The notes: generated by a model not told the origin, from the letters alone. 64,000 nucleotides of DNA from G965220305 sp965220305 (GCA_965220305.1 OZ244817.1:2294001-2358000); one strand, 5' to 3'; numbered from the stretch's first letter, positions 1 through 10,596 are shown. Program-made: numbers and translations.

Positions 1-118
1 AAGCATTAGCGATGAGTTCCGCGAGGACGGCCGAAACCCTGTCATACATCTGGATACCCAGCTTGTCGATGGTCAGCCGGGAAATCCGCATGGTGTATTT
101 TTCGTCTGTGGCCTGCAT
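1..118 (-). CDS. GHKL/HSP90-type ATPase, N-terminal fragment cut by window edge
   Basis: The minus strand reads an open frame from an ATG at 118 to the window edge, giving 39 residues. The fragment ends in ELIANA, which matches the N-box (E-L-I-x-N-A-x-D-A) that starts the ATP site of GHKL ATPases such as Hsp90, MutL and the histidine-kinase-like ATPases of defence loci. The invariant Glu and Asn are present. It starts 9 bp after the DprA-like gene on the same strand, so the two are probably co-transcribed. Only the N-terminus is visible, so the subfamily cannot be named. Confidence 0.6.
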   Translation of the reverse strand, partial: MQATDEKYTMRISRLTIDKLGIQMYDRVSAVLAELIANA

Positions 119-127
119 TACTATCCC

Positions 128-697
128 TCAATTTTGGGGTAGGAGGAGGCAGAAGGATAAGTCCCTGCTCGCCCCCATGTCCAGCAAGTTCTGGTTGGCA
201 CGGCTGTCCAGCGTTAGCAGCCGCTTTCCATCAGCAGCAAGTCGGTGGGCAAACGCTTCGGTCTTCCCTCCGGGAGCAGCATGGGCTATGAAGACTTTGG
301 CGGCCAGAGAAGCTATCAATTCGTTGCGCCGATCCGCAGTATCCGTCGTTGGGCGCCGTTGGTGCGGTGGGAAAGGAGACAGGACCAACAGCCGTTCTTC
401 TTCCAACGCAGAGCGCCAATCGGACGGTATCCGCATATTCTCTATACTGCGGGCCGGGCAGATGACCACGGGCTGATTTCCCCGTAGCAGCAGGCGCAGA
501 CACTCCTTCTCCAGCGGAGTTTGAAACCCGCCGATGACTGGCGTCCCGGCGTCCCGCATGGCCCGCGCTAGGTCATAAGTCTTGAGGATGAGGTCGCCGG
601 GGCAACGCACGGAGCAAAACAGGGCAGTCAGCGTCTCCTCTATGAGCCGCAGATTCCCTAATGTCTCGGTTGTTGGCGGTAGCCGGTCAAGAATCAT
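128..697 (-). CDS. DprA/Smf-like Rossmann protein
   Basis: 189 residues. Residues about 50-110 carry the layout of the DprA/Smf nucleotide- or ssDNA-binding Rossmann fold: VIGGFQTPLEKECLRLLLRG followed by QPVVICPARSIEN. Near residues 130-165 come an ELIASLAAKVFIAHA strand and a KTEAFAHRLAADGKRLLTLD strand. True DprA proteins are about 300-370 residues with extra N- and C-terminal domains, so this is a short single-domain relative and not the competence gene. It sits in a tight same-strand run with the GHKL ATPase fragment downstream and small genes upstream, which suggests a role in the accessory or defence island. The family assignment rests on motif recognition only. Confidence 0.5.
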   Translation of the reverse strand: MILDRLPPTTETLGNLRLIEETLTALFCSVRCPGDLILKTYDLARAMRDAGTPVIGGFQTPLEKECLRLLLRGNQPVVICPARSIENMRIPSDWRSALEEERLLVLSPFPPHQRRPTTDTADRRNELIASLAAKVFIAHAAPGGKTEAFAHRLAADGKRLLTLDSRANQNLLDMGASRDLSFCLLLPQN

Positions 698-721
698 AGT
701 TGTACAAACAACCTTTGGCGT

Positions 722-991
722 CTATCCGATGCTCGAATCGTCCCACGCTACTTCGGCAGCCAAATACTCGTGCTGCACGAGTCTCACAAGTAGTTCCCCA
801 CGGGTTTGAAATACAGCGAAGCGATATACGCCAGGTTGAACTTCGACCCATCCCCCGGGCTGCAAGTCGCTGCCTACCATGCGCTGCATCATCCTACTGC
901 CCATTTCCGGCCAAAGCAGATCATCTGGCAAATCCTCAAATACGTCCCTCTGCTGGTCTGCAGGCGTCCGCATAAATCGGCCCGCTTCCAA
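722..991 (-). CDS. hypothetical protein, 89 aa
   Basis: Not recognised. It is an acidic protein with no membrane segment or signal peptide, and ends in a segment rich in V, L and E (ELLVRLVQHEYLAAEVAW). It lies 6 bp after the antitoxin-like gene and 24 bp before the DprA-like gene on the same strand. That placement fits the partner of a small two-gene module, but it does not look like a PIN or RelE toxin. An alternative start is Met7. Confidence 0.4.
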   Translation of the reverse strand: MEAGRFMRTPADQQRDVFEDLPDDLLWPEMGSRMMQRMVGSDLQPGGWVEVQPGVYRFAVFQTRGELLVRLVQHEYLAAEVAWDDSSIG

Positions 992-997
992 GTGGCG

Positions 998-1231
998 TCA
1001 GCGCTCCCACGACTTGCGCTCACTCTGGATATAAGAGTCCGCCTCGTCGGCGGTCTTGAAAAGGCGTCGTCCCGGTGCCTCGGCGAGGATGTCCAGCGCC
1101 GACCGGCGCGGCGTTGGCGCTGAAGGCGTCACTACCACATCGACCGTCTCCCCTTCGCGCAGGTCTTGGTCCACGATTTCGATTTTGCCGCCGGGCAGTA
1201 CTGTTGTCTTAAGGTGCAACTCCTGGTACAT
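998..1231 (-). CDS. antitoxin-like small protein (AbrB/SpoVT-like N-terminus)
   Basis: 77 residues from the ATG at 1231, chosen because GGAG lies just upstream; the frame extends six codons further. Residues 1-35 (ELHLKTTVLPGGKIEIVD, then LREGETVDVVV) resemble the swapped-hairpin DNA-binding half of AbrB-type antitoxins. The C-terminus (SALDILAEAPGRRLF, then KTADEADSYIQSERKSWER) resembles the toxin-wrapping tail common in antitoxins of VapC/PIN systems. The next gene is not a recognisable PIN protein, so the cognate toxin is unclear or lost. Confidence 0.5.
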   Translation of the reverse strand: MYQELHLKTTVLPGGKIEIVDQDLREGETVDVVVTPSAPTPRRSALDILAEAPGRRLFKTADEADSYIQSERKSWER

Positions 1232-1238
1232 GTCTCTC

Positions 1239-1802
1239 CTACGCCTCATTCACAAAGCTAGCTTGAGAGTCCAGCTTCAGCCAACTGTTAAGCCTTTTGA
1301 TAAGCCATCGGGCCATAGGGGCCCCGACAATCAATGTTTGGGCGATTGCGACAATGAGAAAAGTAACCAATAGCAAATACTGCATAGTATCTGGACTAAA
1401 TGGCACAAAGACCGGCACTGTGGTGGAACCACCAATGGTAGTAGCATAACGCTGAATTGTTGCCTCCAAGGCAAAAAGCATTCCTAGCAACACGCCGAAA
1501 TAAAACCCGACAACGATTAAGACATAAACTAAGTGTCCTAATACCCATCCAAGCGCTTGCCAGAGTGTTAGCGATTTCCACGGATTATTCTCTGCGGTAG
1601 CCTGCCACCATGCAGAGAAACTGGCGTAAGCACCTAACAACAAGGAACAGAGGAACCACATATCTACAAGGTCGCTTGTGATAAATGGTGTTTTGGGGTC
1701 CCAATTGTAAGTGTGACGAAAGGCACTCACAGCCAGCACTATCCAAATAACGATCCAACTCCTGAAAAAGAAGCGCGCAACTCCTTGCCCGTTATCTTTC
1801 AT
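1239..1802 (-). CDS. hypothetical integral membrane protein, 187 aa
   Basis: Not recognised by family. It has about four to five hydrophobic segments: residues roughly 13-30, 47-65, 82-112 (long, possibly two helices) and 138-160. It ends in a basic, helical cytoplasmic-type tail. AT content is higher than in the core genes to the right, as expected for an accessory gene. It is on the same strand as the methyltransferase pseudogene upstream (74 bp away), and its end slightly overlaps the longest reading of the antitoxin-like gene. A membrane effector role in the island is possible but speculative. Confidence 0.5.
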   Translation of the reverse strand: MKDNGQGVARFFFRSWIVIWIVLAVSAFRHTYNWDPKTPFITSDLVDMWFLCSLLLGAYASFSAWWQATAENNPWKSLTLWQALGWVLGHLVYVLIVVGFYFGVLLGMLFALEATIQRYATTIGGSTTVPVFVPFSPDTMQYLLLVTFLIVAIAQTLIVGAPMARWLIKRLNSWLKLDSQASFVNEA

Positions 1803-2433
1803 TGCTCTATATCCCGCTTGTTAGTTGGGTGCTTATCTTCTTCCGGTATCCGCAAGCCCGTTCCCCGAGGTACCCATCACCCCTCCCGCCCCATGCGGTA
1901 CTTGATGTCGTAGTTGATGATGAAGTCCAACTCCTCCTCGGTGAAGCCGTAGTGCTTGGCCAGCACCCGGTCTATTTCGTCGATGATGGGCTTGGCAAGT
2001 TTCGGGGTGAATCGTTGGTAGCGCACGTTCCCTCCGACGTTGTAAGAAGCAGAAGCAACATCGGACGTTTCTTCGAGCCTATTGGTAATCTGCTGAGCAA
2101 GTTGGCTGAAATTGGCGCCGCCACCCGTGACGGAATTCGGTATCGGTAATGATTCCAAGTCGGACGGGTTGAAATCCCGGCAATTGGTTCGAGCCTGATA
2201 TAGCCAGTAGTGGAGCGTACTCCACAGGCAACAAAACGCGTTGTCTCTCACGAGCGCACTTGGAAAGCAAACACTGTTTTCCCGGGTGGATGATCCTTCA
2301 ATTTCATCCCGCCAGAACCGGGGTGGTGAAGTGGTGAATGTGAACCAATGACCTACTCCGGTGATTTTGTAATAAATCCGGTTCTCAGTAGGCTCAGAAG
2401 TTATCATGCTTCCGAGTGTCTTGGGCTGACTTA

Positions 2434-3356
2434 GAAATCATCTCAAAAGACAAACGGTCTGAAATGGAGAACGCAATCACGGTTTGGTTAAGATAGGGGA
2501 AACGTGTGTGGTGGTGGATGATGGGAAAGAGCGAGACTCTGCCGACGATATGGGAAATCCCGGATGGTCTGTGGGAGCAGATACACCCGGTCATTCTGAA
2601 AATGGACGCGCCCAAGTCCACAGGGCGCAAGCGCGCTGACCCGAGGCGAATCCTGGATGGCATCATATTCCGGATGCGCAGCGGTTGCCAGTGGAACCGC
2701 CTGCCCAAGGAACTGGGCGACGACAGCACCATTCACCGGACCTTCCAGCGCTGGGTGCAGCTTGGGGTGCTGGAACGCATCTGGGCGTTATTGATCGAGG
2801 AGTGTGAGGAATTGGGTGGTGTGGACTGGGAATGGCAGGCTGCGGACTGCGCCATAGGCAAGGCGCGTTTCGGGGGGGCGCCGTCGGACGCAACCCCACG
2901 GACCGGGGCAAGGCCGGCAGCCAGCGGAGCGTCCTGGTGGACGCCAGCGGAGGGCCGCTGAGCGTGGTGGTGGCCGGAGCCAATGTTCACGACACCAAGC
3001 TGCTGGCGCTGACCTTGGAAAGCATAGTGGTGGAGCGTCCTGGTGGTGATGAAGGGACTCAACATCTGTGTTTGGACAAAGGATACGACAATCCAACGGG
3101 CCACCAGGCGGTGGCGGCGCAAGGGTACCGTGGACACATCCGGCGCATAGGGGAGGAGAAACTGGACCCCCAGGGGGTAAAACGCTATCCCGCCCGCCGG
3201 TGGGTTGTTGAGCGCACCCTGGCCTGGTTATCGAAGTGCCGTGCGATCCTGGTGCGCTATGACAAGAAGGAATCCAACTACATCGGCCTGATCCAATTGG
3301 CGTGCGCCCTGCTCTGGTACCGCCGCCAGTGGCAACTCAAGTTTTGAGATAGTTTC
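2434..3356 (+). mobile_element. IS5-family insertion sequence (923 bp) with TTA target duplication
   Basis: Imperfect terminal inverted repeats GAAATCATCTCAAAA (left) and GAAACTATCTCAAAA (right, reverse complement) bound the element. TTA is duplicated at 2431-2433 and 3357-3359. It contains a two-frame IS5-type transposase and sits antisense within the methyltransferase gene. Precise excision would restore the host frame at this site. Confidence 0.85.
2521..3347 (+). CDS. IS5-family transposase, two frames joined by a -1 shift
   Basis: The first frame (from about 2521) carries the DUF4096-type N-terminal half (GIIFRMRSGCQWNRLP). The second frame, -1 relative, carries GRNPTDRGKAG, then GANVHDTKLL, LCLDKGYDN and RYPARRWVVERTLAWLSKC, the usual DDE-domain landmarks of the IS427-like branch of IS5. 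The frames meet at a run of seven G at 2872-2878. Members of this branch are known to express a fused OrfAB by programmed -1 frameshifting, so the shift is probably functional rather than damage. Confidence 0.8.
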
Positions 3357-6156
3357 TTAGCACCTTGTCATATATGCCCAACTCGGTTCCCGACCGAAAC
3401 TTAGGGATTACAGCATCCGGAAGGGAAATGGAGACCTGTTCGTACTGCACGAGATCAAGAAGAGTTGATGACTCTTCCCTATACCATTTGTGGTATCTGG
3501 TGGTTGCGGTCAAGGCGTTTGGCTCGGCCTTGCCGGTCTGAGACAACACGATACAAACGCGACAGTGATCCATTCCTTGGAACAACTTCGAAGGTCGATC
3601 ATCGAAGGTCGCAAAAGCGTTAAAGGCTGACCGCTTATGAAGTAGCGCCCGCAGGGGAGACATCCGTTGGGTTGAAACTACCGGCGCTTGAACGATAAAG
3701 CCGAACCTTCGGTTTGTGCTGAGAAGGTCAAGGCTTCGTTCAGTACAAAGCGCATAAAGATTGCCAGAGCGCTCTACGGATAGTCCCTTGACTTGGTATT
3801 CCTTACGTACCTTGCTGTACTCGACATACGGCGGGTTCCCCACAACCACGTCAACCCCACCCTTGCTCATAATCCCGTAGAATTCGACGAACCAATGGAA
3901 GGGCTGGTGGCTGGACTGCCAGCGGTCATAGGCCGTCGAGTCTTTGGTCGAAACTCCGTAGTCGGCGGCCAGGTAGCGGTCCAGTTCTTCGCGGAGGCTG
4001 TCCAACCGGGAGCGCAGGGCGGCCTTATCTCCTGCGGTTACTTCCCCGCCCAGCGCGGTCTGCTGCTCCCGGAATTGGTCGAAGGCCCGGCTGGCGATTT
4101 CCGCGTCCTCCTCGATGCGCTCCAACGTCTTGCGTTGCTCTTCGTCGAGAGCGCGGAACTGCTTCCCGTCGGGAGTAATGGTCATGGCCCGGCGCACGGC
4201 ATCCAGGGAGGTGAAGCCCACCAGAGTGTTGCCGGCGCGGATGTTGAAGTCGATGTCGGGCAGCGGCTCTATCTGGTCGTAGCTCTCCAGTTGGGCCACC
4301 AGCTTGAGGAAAAGGCGCAGCTTGCAGATTTCCACCGCCTCTTCCATGATGTCCACGCCGTAGAGGTTGTTCAGGACGATGGACTTGAGGATGAAGTACC
4401 GTTGGCTGGGATGCCGGTCGGCCTGCTCCAGCACGGCGCGGAAGTCGCTCATTGCCTGCGGGTGACGGGGCCGTTGGGTCCTTTCCAGGTCGTCTAGGAA
4501 GCCCCGCATACCCTCCAGGCAGGCGGTATAGAGAGGTTCGAGGATGTTGAGCGCGGCGAAAAGGAAGGCTCCGGAACCGCAGGTGGGGTCCAGCACCGAG
4601 ACTTCCCGCAGCGCGTGCCAGAAGGCGCGCAAAAGCTCCGGTCCTTCGCTCTGCACGATGACGTCCAGGGCGAACCGCTCGGCATCCAGGTTCAGGGTGA
4701 TGAGGTCGTTTACGTCCGAGACCTCTCCCGCCGCCAGCTTGTCCCGGACTTCCTGGTAGCGCCGTCGCCGGGCCACCACCTCGCGCCAGGTTTCAGTGGG
4801 TAGGGCGTAATCACCGGGGGCGGGACGGTTCCAGCCCCCGCGCCGGGATACTTCGTCGAGGCCGACGGCGATGTCCTCCGGCAGCTCCAAAGCCTGTTCC
4901 AAGCGCGCCGGGTCCGCGTCCTGGGAGTAGGTCCAAGCCATGCCGTGCCCCACGGCGGGGTAGATGTAGCGGTCGGGGTCGTCCTGTAGGAGACGCCAGA
5001 CACCGCCGCCGGGATTGAAGGCCACCGGGCATTCCTTCCTGGCGGCGTCGAACAGGAAGGGAATCACGGCGTTGCGGGTGATGTAGCCGGTGATGTCCTC
5101 CTTGGTGTAGTAGGCGCCCATCTGCTTCTGGTTGACGTACTTCTCGAAAATGTAGCCCAGCACATCGGGATTGATTTCGTTATCCTCCCGCCGGGGCCGC
5201 TCGTCCAGGTGCCAGCGGTAGCCGTCGAAGAAGCCGAAAACTCGCTCGAACGCTTCGTCGGGAATGCCGATGCCCGGGTTGTCCCGCTCCAGGTCGTGAA
5301 CGTCGAACAGGCCGCCGTTGAGGAACGGTATCTGACCCAGCAACTCGGTCAACGCGGGGTCCCTTTCCGATTCGGGCTGCCCCAGACCTTCGTGGAACAG
5401 CCGCAGCAGGAATTCGCGGTAGAAGTCTTGGAACCGGCCGCCGCCGTTCTGCTGCCGCACCCTGCCCAGACGGTTGCGGAGGTAGTCGGGGTTAGTCGGG
5501 GTCTCCGTCCAGGAAACCCTGCTTCTGGACGAAGTAGACGAACATCATCCGGTTGAGCATCAAGGATGCGTACCACTCCCGGTCGCCCTGGGCGGTGATG
5601 CCGTCGATGAAATCCTGGAAGGCGGCCAACTCGGCCTTGAAGCGGTCATAGAATTGCCTGGTAACCTTCTCTACGTCCAGGGCAGCGCGGACACGGGATG
5701 TTACTTCAGTAATACCGACCCCTGTGACCTCATCGCCCAAAGTGAAAGCAAGCTCCCTGAGAGGCTGCAGGAGGTGGTCCCCGTTTTGGCCTGCGGAGAA
5801 GGCAATCTGTCGAAACACATGAGGTTTTCCAGGCTCCCTGTTGGCCCACTGCCATAACTGCGTCGTGCGGCCTGGGTCGCTGAATATTATCAGGTGCTCA
5901 AACGTGCGCTTAGCGACCTCGTTCTGTATTTTGCGCCGGACGGGATACTGCGGTATGTTGTTGTCATCGCTAGAATCGCACTCGTAAACAACGAACCCTG
6001 CCTTCTCTGCGACGGGCTTCAAGGAATATCGGCGGTTGTTAACCAGAATGGGCAAAGGCTCGGTTTGATAGTAATCCCAGCCCAAGCCTTCCACCAAGAG
6101 GTTCTGGAAGTCGAAGGAATGGAGATACGGGCGGAGTTCTTCAACCTGTACTTGCA

Positions 6157-6626
6157 TCAGTTACCCTGTCCTCTTCTTCCAACAGTAACGTCGGGAATCG
6201 CAACAATTGCAATATCCTCAAATGGCATAAAATCCCTTCCGTTCTGTGTGACTAACGTGAAAATGCCGTGTACTGCCATCGTGGCGACTATGTTAGCGTC
6301 ATGCAAGCGCTTGCCACGCAGGCAATGGGTTATCGCCAACTGGCGCAAGCGCCGAGACACCTCTTCGGTCTCGTCAAACAGTTCCAGGCGGCGCAAAATT
6401 CGTTTACATTGGCTTCCGCGTCTTGAACGTCTAAGCCGAGTCCATTGTTTTCGATGGGACGGGTAGCCACAACCAAGTACTCGCGCACCACTTGGCCGCT
6501 GGCAGCCAAGCGCAGGTCCTGACTGGACACCGCTAGGAGTTGCGTTGCTTCCGAGTGCAACTCACGCGAATCGTCGGTCGCAGTCAAAAGTACGTTCGTA
6601 TCGACGAACATAAGGTTACCTGCCAT
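6157..6626 (-). pseudogene. PIN-domain protein, split by a one-base deletion in a T run
   Basis: The N-terminal half from the ATG at 6626 begins MAGNLMFVDTNVLLTA, the first acidic strand of PIN ribonucleases. The C-terminal half (THCLRGKRLHDANIVATMAV, then FTLVTQNGRDF) carries the later acidic residues (D in HDA, N-x-x-D-F). The halves are one base out of frame at 6395-6398; a fifth T on the coding strand would give NEFLRRLELFDETEEV. The start overlaps the helicase stop and its TGA overlaps the methyltransferase ATG. The PIN gene is thus translationally embedded between the two, unlike a free VapC with its own antitoxin. Confidence 0.75.
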
Positions 6627-9600
6627 CGTCATTATAGATCTCGTCCCTGCTCCAAGATGCATCGTGCCCGGTCGAAACCGTTACGATACTTGGAGAGTAC
6701 GAAGCCGAGTCTCCCCGCGTCTGGCTCGGCAAGTCGCTGTCACCCTCGAAGAGACCTAAAGAGCATATGATTCGCGGTTCCCGTGCTTCGGGGGCTTGGT
6801 TTTCGGTCAGGCATAGCCGGTCTTCGTCCCGCAGGGTGATTACCAATTCCGAGAGTACCGCATCGTCTACACCGCTGCGCAGTTGCCGGTTCAGGGTGTC
6901 CACCGCAGACTGCCGCAGCGGGTAACGGTAGATGTCGTCGAGGACCTGGTGCAACGCGGGAACGTCGAAGAGTTGCCCCTTGATGGAATCGGCGTAGGCC
7001 TTGAGTCGAGTATAAGTACGGAAGCGCGCTCCGGAGGGCCGCCCCAGTTGGCCGCCAACCCGCTGCTCTTCCCTGGCGATGTGCCTGACCCCCTCTTCAA
7101 CCAGGCCGTGATGGATTTCGTGGTGGGGTTGTGCTGGCGTGTCCGGCTTGCATTCTGCTGCGGCAAGGATTTCCAGTTGGGACTCGGTGATGCTCTTGCC
7201 TTCCCGGTCAACGTAGGCCAGGGCGTCGTTTCCGTCAGGGGTACGCACGAACACCAGGACACCCTCGGGCCGCTGCGCGATGGGCGTGTGCTGCCGCGAC
7301 GAGAAAATCACATCCGGTAGGTTGGCAACAGCCCGTTCCAGCCTGGGGTCGGCGCTGATGGCATTCTTCCAAATCTGGTAGGCGTGGGACGCCAGGTCCA
7401 CCTCGCCGTCGGGGTCGCCGTCCAGGATTCCGGCCCGCTCGTGGTAGAGATTCAGGATAGTCTGCTCGTCGGCTTCGCCCTCGAAGAACGATTCGTCGGC
7501 GCCCACAACCTCAGCGTTCTGCTCAAGGCGGCGGCGGACCCGGCCGCGCAGGTCAATGATGCGCTCCACCCCTTCGGCGGGTAGGAAGGAATGGCAGAGT
7601 ATCTCCCCGGCAGTTTGGCCTATGCGGTCAACGCGGCCAGCCCGCTGAATGAGCCGGATGATAGCCCAGGGGAGGTCGTAGTTCACCACGTTGGCACAGT
7701 CCTGTAGGTTCTGCCCTTCGCTCAGCACGTCGGTGGCAACCAAGACTCGCAGCTCTCGCTCCGGCGTCACGGTATCCCGTGCCTGGTTGCTGACCGGGCC
7801 TGAACCGTCGGGCGAACTCCGTCGGTTCAGCCGAGTTTCCGGTAATACCGGCCATGTCCTTTAAGTCCCGGGACTTGAGCTGCGTTTCAAGATACCGGAC
7901 TGTATCCGCGAACTGGGAAAACACGAGCACCTTGTGGTCGGAATGAGTCTTTGTGACAAGCGCGCGAAGGGCGTTCAGCTTGGCGTCGTGTTCCGGGCGC
8001 CAAGCCCCGTGGGTCTGGAGAATCCCCAACAGGGCGTTGGAGTCCGACTGGAGGTCGGCTTCAAGGGAAGGCGTGAAGAGGTCGGAGCGTAGCCAGCGGA
8101 AACGCTTGCTGTAATAGCGCAGGTAGTCTTGGTATATCTCCTCGGCCCGGGTTTGACAGGCATCACTTGTCCAGCCGCTTCCTCCAACGATTTCGTTTTC
8201 CTCGGTATCCTGTTCCAGTTCATCCTCTTCTTCCTCGGTATCGAGGAAGTCCAATGCGGTCTGCTGCTCGTCCTCGTCGGTGAACCGCGAGTCGAGAATC
8301 TCGGCATCCTGCGTTCCGATAGGCAGAAGCAGGCCGTTGCGGATGGCGTGGAGGAACACGTAGTTGCGGAGCAAATGGCGCTCGACCGAAAGCAGGAAGG
8401 CCGAGCCGCTGCTTTCCAGACGCTTGAACAGGTTGGTGCGGCAGAAGCCCATCAGCCGCCGTCCCGCCCTGGACAAGTTCTGAACCTGTCTATTCTCGTC
8501 TTCTGTGGGCGGAGTTTTGTGAGAATCGGCCACGTAGTTGCCGAGGCCGTACCTGGGTAATCCAAGATTGTTGATAGTTTCCACAACCTCCGGGGAATAG
8601 AGGCGGGCGTACTGGTCGTTGGGGTTTGACTCGTCTATGGCGAACTTGATTGTCTTTGGCACACGGGTGGGGAAAAAGGACTTGGTGCCGTCCTCGTAGG
8701 TGAGGAACTTACGGTCCGTGTCCGTGTCCGTGTCCGCGTAATTGTCCTGTATGAAACTGCGGGTCCGGCGCACCAAGTAAAGGCGCATCAGGTCGCGCCA
8801 GTCGTCGGGGTAGCCGCTCAGGTCGAAGGCCGCCAGTGTGCGGGGCGAGGCTTGGTGCCGCCTACTGAACTCCACTTCGCCCAACTCACGAAGAAACCTC
8901 TCTGGGCGGATTCCCAGGTCCTGGTCGTCCTCAACGAAGACACGCAGTTGGCTGGACAGATCGTGATACGTCTTGTTGTAGGGCGTGGCCGACAGCAGGA
9001 TGCACTTGCTGTCATTCGCGCGCACGTATTCCTGGATCGTTCGATACCTTCGCCCTTCCCGATTTCGCAGGTTGTGGCTTTCATCGATTACGACTAGGCG
9101 ATACCGCCGGAGAGTTGGCAACTCCCCGATTACCCTGCTCAGCGAAATTACCCTGCCGCGCAGCCCGTAGTCGTGGGCGTAGTCTTCCCACATGGAAACC
9201 AGGTTCTTCGGGCAGATGATGAGTGTCTCTAGGTCGTAGTCGTCCTGGAAAATTCTAGCTACGGCGGTCGCCATCAGGGTCTTGCCCAGGCCCACCACAT
9301 CGCCGATCAGAACCCCGTTTCGCTTGTTCAGATGATGAGCCGCTATCTTCACCGCTGCCGCCTGGAAGTCGAACAGGCGGTTGCCGAAGACCCGCGGGAT
9401 CTTGTACTCGGCCAAGCCCGCGCGGGCTTCGTGGGAGAGGTGGTAAGCCATCTTGAGGTAGACGTGAAAGGGCGGGACCAGGGTCTCCCGTGCCCAGCTC
9501 TCCTCGATAATCTGTAACAGTTCCTCGGTAATGTCGACGCAGAAACGGTCCTTCCACCTGTCTTCAAACCACTTCTTGAGTTTCAGGCCAGCGTCATGGT

Positions 9601-10141
9601 CCAGCACGTCCACGTTTAGCTCGCCTTGACCTGCGAGGCCGGCAAAGGTCAGATTGCTGCTGCCCAGGTAACCCACGATTGGATTGATGGGGTCATCCCT
9701 GTACAGAAGGTAGAGCTTCGCGTGCAGAGAATGGCGCAGGAAGAGCTTGACCACCACTTTTCCGGCACGAAGCTGCGCCGCCAATTGCCGCAAGGTCTGT
9801 TCGTCGGCGTTGGTAGGCGCTCCGATGGTCAGTTGCTGCCGCAGTTGCTCCGCCAACTGGAGCCGCAGGCGATGGGCGGTGCGGTTGTCCATGCCCGGAG
9901 ATCCGTCCACCAGGTTGAGGGCTTCCCTCAGTTCCTCGTGGGGCGGCCGCTGCATCCCAATGAGCACGCGGCATGGGCCGTCGTCCGGTTCCCATTGGTC
10001 AACGTATGAGGCGAGACCTCCCCAGCCTCGGAGGTTGAAGTACCCCACGCAGAAGTCCGCCCGTGACGAGAGGGCGAAAGTATCTTGTAAGGCGGGCAGG
10101 AGCTTGGAGTCCTGATTAAGATTGTCGAAGATTCTTGGCAT
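6616..10141 (-). pseudogene. PLD-domain plus SNF2-type helicase, one frameshift
   Basis: Residues about 1-200 resemble a phospholipase-D-type nuclease domain (SLHAKLYLLYRDDPINP, then GYLGSSNLTFAGL, an HxK...GSxN pattern). Residues about 260-480 are a superfamily 2 helicase: GDVVGLGKTLMA (motif I), VVIDESHNLRN (motif II) and LLSATPYNKT (motif III). The C-terminal helicase half (VLVATDVLSEGQNLQDC, then LIQRAGRVDRIGQ) lies in another frame, joined near 7790-7815 by a single-base indel. The restored length is about 1,150 aa. It is likely to unwind or translocate DNA in a restriction-like system with the downstream methyltransferase. It resembles DISARM-type components (a PLD protein and an SNF2 helicase) but is fused. 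Confidence 0.8.
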
Positions 10142-10153
10142 AACCCTTGCTCA

Positions 10154-10596
10154 CTATTCCGGTACGGGAAACTCGCCTATCCAGCGTACGCTTTGGCTGA
10201 CGAGCGACGCTGCACGGTAAAATCTCTCATCAGCGGTCCAGAATTCGCAGCCCAGGATGTCGGCCTGTGCGAGATAGTGGCGTCATAGATAGCCCACTGG
10301 CGATGCTGACTCGCGAGTTGCAACGCCCTGACGTGAAGATCGGGTTCGTCGCGCAATTCGATTCCCGAAGCAAGAAGGTGCTCCAGAAGTCGTATCGCGT
10401 CCTCAACTGACAACTCGCCACGCAAGACCCGCCGATGGAGGGCGTTTGTAACCTCCACCGGCATCAGATACGGCGCCGCCGCTTGGATTCCTTCGTTGGT
10501 CCAGGACCGGGAGATTGCACGGGCCTTGTCGGAGTTCTCCTCGTTCACCAGCCACTTGAAAGCCAAGCTCGCGTCCACGACAACGAGGCCATTCAC
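10154..10596 (-). pseudogene. VapC-like PIN toxin with a one-base frameshift near the C-terminus
   Basis: The start at 10596 overlaps the antitoxin stop (ATGA). VVVDASLAFKWLVNEEN and PVEVTNALHRRV carry the first acidic residues of the PIN site. After AIYDAT the listed frame runs off. The +1 frame continues YLAQADILGCEFWTADERFY to a stop at 10154, which is the normal VapC ending with its last Asp. One base is missing near 10275. VapC proteins are tRNA- or rRNA-cleaving RNases neutralised by VapB. Confidence 0.75.

Larger units (their letters stand above)
1877..6157 (-). pseudogene. Eco57I-family N6-adenine DNA methyltransferase, broken by a 10-bp duplication and an IS5 insertion
   Basis: Three pieces of one large class I DNA methyltransferase: N-terminal 5492-6157, central from about 5482 down to 3360, and C-terminal 2430-1877. 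Motif I is seen as LDPTCGSGAFLFAAL and motif IV as VVGNPPYVEYSK, an N6-adenine NPPY site. The first break is a tandem copy of a 10-mer (5483-5492 and 5493-5502); removing one copy joins QGFLDGDPD to YLRNRLGRVRQQ in frame. The second break is an IS5 element. Removing it with one TTA target copy restores IYDKVLSQPKTLGSMITSE in frame. The restored protein would be about 1,100 aa, typical of Eco57I/PglX-like restriction or BREX/DISARM-type enzymes. Its start overlaps the PIN gene stop as ATGA, so it is the distal gene of the helicase operon. Confidence 0.85.
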
